64,000 nt of DNA, taken from JBEKIK01 sp963838495. Its GTDB lineage: Bacteria > Planctomycetota > Planctomycetia > Pirellulales > Thermoguttaceae. How positions within the stretch are numbered: the stretch's first letter is position 1; the number at the start of each line of letters is the position of its first letter. Below, one piece after another: positions 62,691 through 64,000 of this stretch. The DNA lies in the NCBI GenBank assembly GCA_963838495.1, contig CAWIRC010000002.1, forward strand, positions 124,001 to 188,000, written 5' to 3'. A program made the translations under genes and the position numbers. The notes under the pieces are model-generated. The model was given only the letters and a program-made list of their open reading frames with translations, made no database searches and was not told the origin of the DNA.

Positions 62691-64000
62691 CTTACCCGCC
62701 GCCTCTTTCCCTTGATTCGCCACGCCGCGGGTGTATTCGCGGAATTGTTCGGCCCAATCGGGCGGCGGGGCAAAGCGGCCCGAATCGCGCAGGTCTTGAA
62801 TCTGGTCGGGTTTTGTGCCGCCGTGCTTGAGATATGTCGTACCCGGCCGCAGGCCCAGACTTTTCAGCGCATCATCGAATTGTCTTTTTGCCGCCTCCCC
62901 GCGCGGCCCTTTTTCCCCGGCCGCCTGGCGAAGCTGCCGCCAGCGATCTAGAAATTGCTGCGCCTGTTGGCGGGTCCAACCCAGTTTTTCCAGCAAATCC
63001 GGCTTGTCCTTGGCCAACTGGTCTTGCAGGTGTTCCAGGGCCAGTTCGGTTTGCTTGCGGGCGTAATCCAAATTGGCCTCGTCTGCACCGGCCTGTTGCG
63101 ATTCCTGCTCGGGAAGGATGTCGTTCTGCGCGCCCTGTTGCCCGCCCACCCCGGGATTTCCCTGGCCGCCCGCCGTATTCACCTTGCCCAATTGGTCGCC
63201 GGCCTGTCCGCCTTCGGATGGTTTTTGCTCCGCTTCTCCGCTGGAACTGCCGGCCGATTGCCTCTGCTCGGATCCTGAACCCTTTTGCCCGGGCTGATTT
63301 TGGCCTTTCGTACCCTCGGGCGCCGGTTGTTTTTCCGCACCGCCGGAAGGTTTGGACGATTGCGTTTGATCGCCAGGCTTGGCGCCAACTTCGCCCGGAC
63401 CTTGCTCTTCGCTCTTCGAGCCGCCTTCATTGGCCGGCGTCTGCGAACCGGGCGTGCCCGGCCCGGGCTGCTGGGCCTCCTGCCCGCCGCCCTGCTGACC
63501 GCCGCCCGAACGATCGCCCGACGATTCGCCCTCGGATTTGGACTGCTTGGGCGAGATGCTGGGCGATTGGCCCTCCTCGGATTTGTTTTTTTGGCCTTGG
63601 CCTTGTTGACCGGTCTGGCTTGCCCTGGGCTGATTCGCGCCTTGCGCCTCCAGGCTGGGTTTGGGCTGCTCCGATCCCTGCCCGGCCCCGGGCGTTTGCG
63701 GCTGATTGCTTAACTGATCCTGGCCGCCGGATTTCTGCCCACCAGGCTGTTTTTCGCTCTCTTTGCCTCCGGGTTGTTGTTTTTCCGCCGAAGGCCGCTC
63801 GTTGCCTTGTTTGCTGCCGGAAAGTTTTGCCTCGCCAGGCTGTTTCTTATCGCCGGATGATTTTTCTTCAGGTGACAATTGTTTTTCGCCGGGCTGTTGG
63901 CCGCCGGAAGGCAAATTGCCGGCCGATTCATTTTCGCCTGGCTTGTTTTCACCAGGCTTGTTTTCGCCGGGCTGCTTGGAACCGGCAGATTGGTCGCCGC
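62670..64000 (-). CDS. Large Gln/Gly/Pro/Ser-rich low-complexity protein, C-terminal part (cut by window edge)
   Basis: The frame stays open to the last base of the window, so at least 443 residues are present and the N-terminus is missing. About 300 residues are a disordered tract full of SGGQQPGEKQ, KPGENKPGEN and SEEQGPGEVG-like units. The end is a helical domain (from DEANLDYARKQTELALEHLQ to FRQYTRG-like FREYTRGVAN) with the segment KLGWTRQQAQQFLDRW. This reminds me of the C-terminus of very long planctomycete membrane proteins found beside MoxR/DUF58 genes; the neighbours are outside the window. Confidence 0.6.
   Translation of the reverse strand, partial: GDQSAGSKQPGENKPGENKPGENESAGNLPSGGQQPGEKQLSPEEKSSGDKKQPGEAKLSGSKQGNERPSAEKQQPGGKESEKQPGGQKSGGQDQLSNQPQTPGAGQGSEQPKPSLEAQGANQPRASQTGQQGQGQKNKSEEGQSPSISPKQSKSEGESSGDRSGGGQQGGGQEAQQPGPGTPGSQTPANEGGSKSEEQGPGEVGAKPGDQTQSSKPSGGAEKQPAPEGTKGQNQPGQKGSGSEQRQSAGSSSGEAEQKPSEGGQAGDQLGKVNTAGGQGNPGVGGQQGAQNDILPEQESQQAGADEANLDYARKQTELALEHLQDQLAKDKPDLLEKLGWTRQQAQQFLDRWRQLRQAAGEKGPRGEAAKRQFDDALKSLGLRPGTTYLKHGGTKPDQIQDLRDSGRFAPPPDWAEQFREYTRGVANQGKEAAGKEQGTGN

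Overview
The window looks like a chromosome segment from an uncultured member of the Planctomycetota, probably Pirellulales-like. Supporting markers are a surface protein with a LEPR-xLL-type N-terminal motif plus SdrD B-like repeats, a TIGR03009-like secreted protein, two PQQ-type beta-propeller proteins, a small CxxC zinc-ribbon protein of planctomycete style, a FloA/NfeD cluster, a DUF2760-Hsp70 pair and DUF4139. No rRNA, tRNA or CRISPR was recognised. The lineage is an inference from gene content, not from a marker gene.

Layout. 0-3 kb: end of an FAD oxidoreductase, KDPG/KHG aldolase, a Wzz-like coiled-coil protein. 3-10 kb: Tat-exported Fe-type superoxide dismutase, then a minus-strand cluster that I regard as the most interesting unit: a lipoprotein fusing Memo and AMMECR1 domains, a membrane spermidine-synthase-like protein, a two-helix cytochrome-b-like protein and a radical SAM enzyme with a Tat signal (an AmmeMemoRadiSam system that appears to face outwards). 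10-19 kb: OFA-type MFS and EamA transporters, an S23-like four-helix-bundle gene in an inverted-repeat cassette, a CDF metal exporter, a sodium:solute symporter with small partner, aroA, a zinc ribbon. 19-24 kb: two TMTC-like membrane/TPR paralogues (a third at 41-44 kb) and a cyclophilin lipoprotein. 24-31 kb: ABC exporter, then glpK-glpD. 31-41 kb: Hsp70/DUF2760, the FloA/NfeD membrane cluster, TIGR03009-like protein, YjbQ. 44-50 kb: DUF433/DUF5615 pair, hydroxyacid dehydrogenase, two small overlapping genes, large surface protein. 50-56 kb: WD40 protein, protoporphyrinogen oxidase, MBL hydrolase, scpA, HIT protein, Uma2 nuclease. 56-64 kb: two PQQ-propeller proteins, DUF4139 protein, HicB with a decayed HicA, and a low-complexity protein that runs off the right edge.

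Two features cut across the whole window. First, it is densely seeded with small repeats: a 35-53 bp REP-like palindrome (9 copies, 6 of them read in frame inside four genes), exact period-7 tandem tracts with many different unit sequences, and several other palindromes. The tracts often occur as inverted pairs around a palindromic core, or around the S23-like gene. Second, at least ten otherwise conserved genes carry single-base frameshifts, mostly at or near runs of C or G. This pattern points to consensus errors in the assembly rather than gene death, so those genes are annotated as whole genes with a frameshift.
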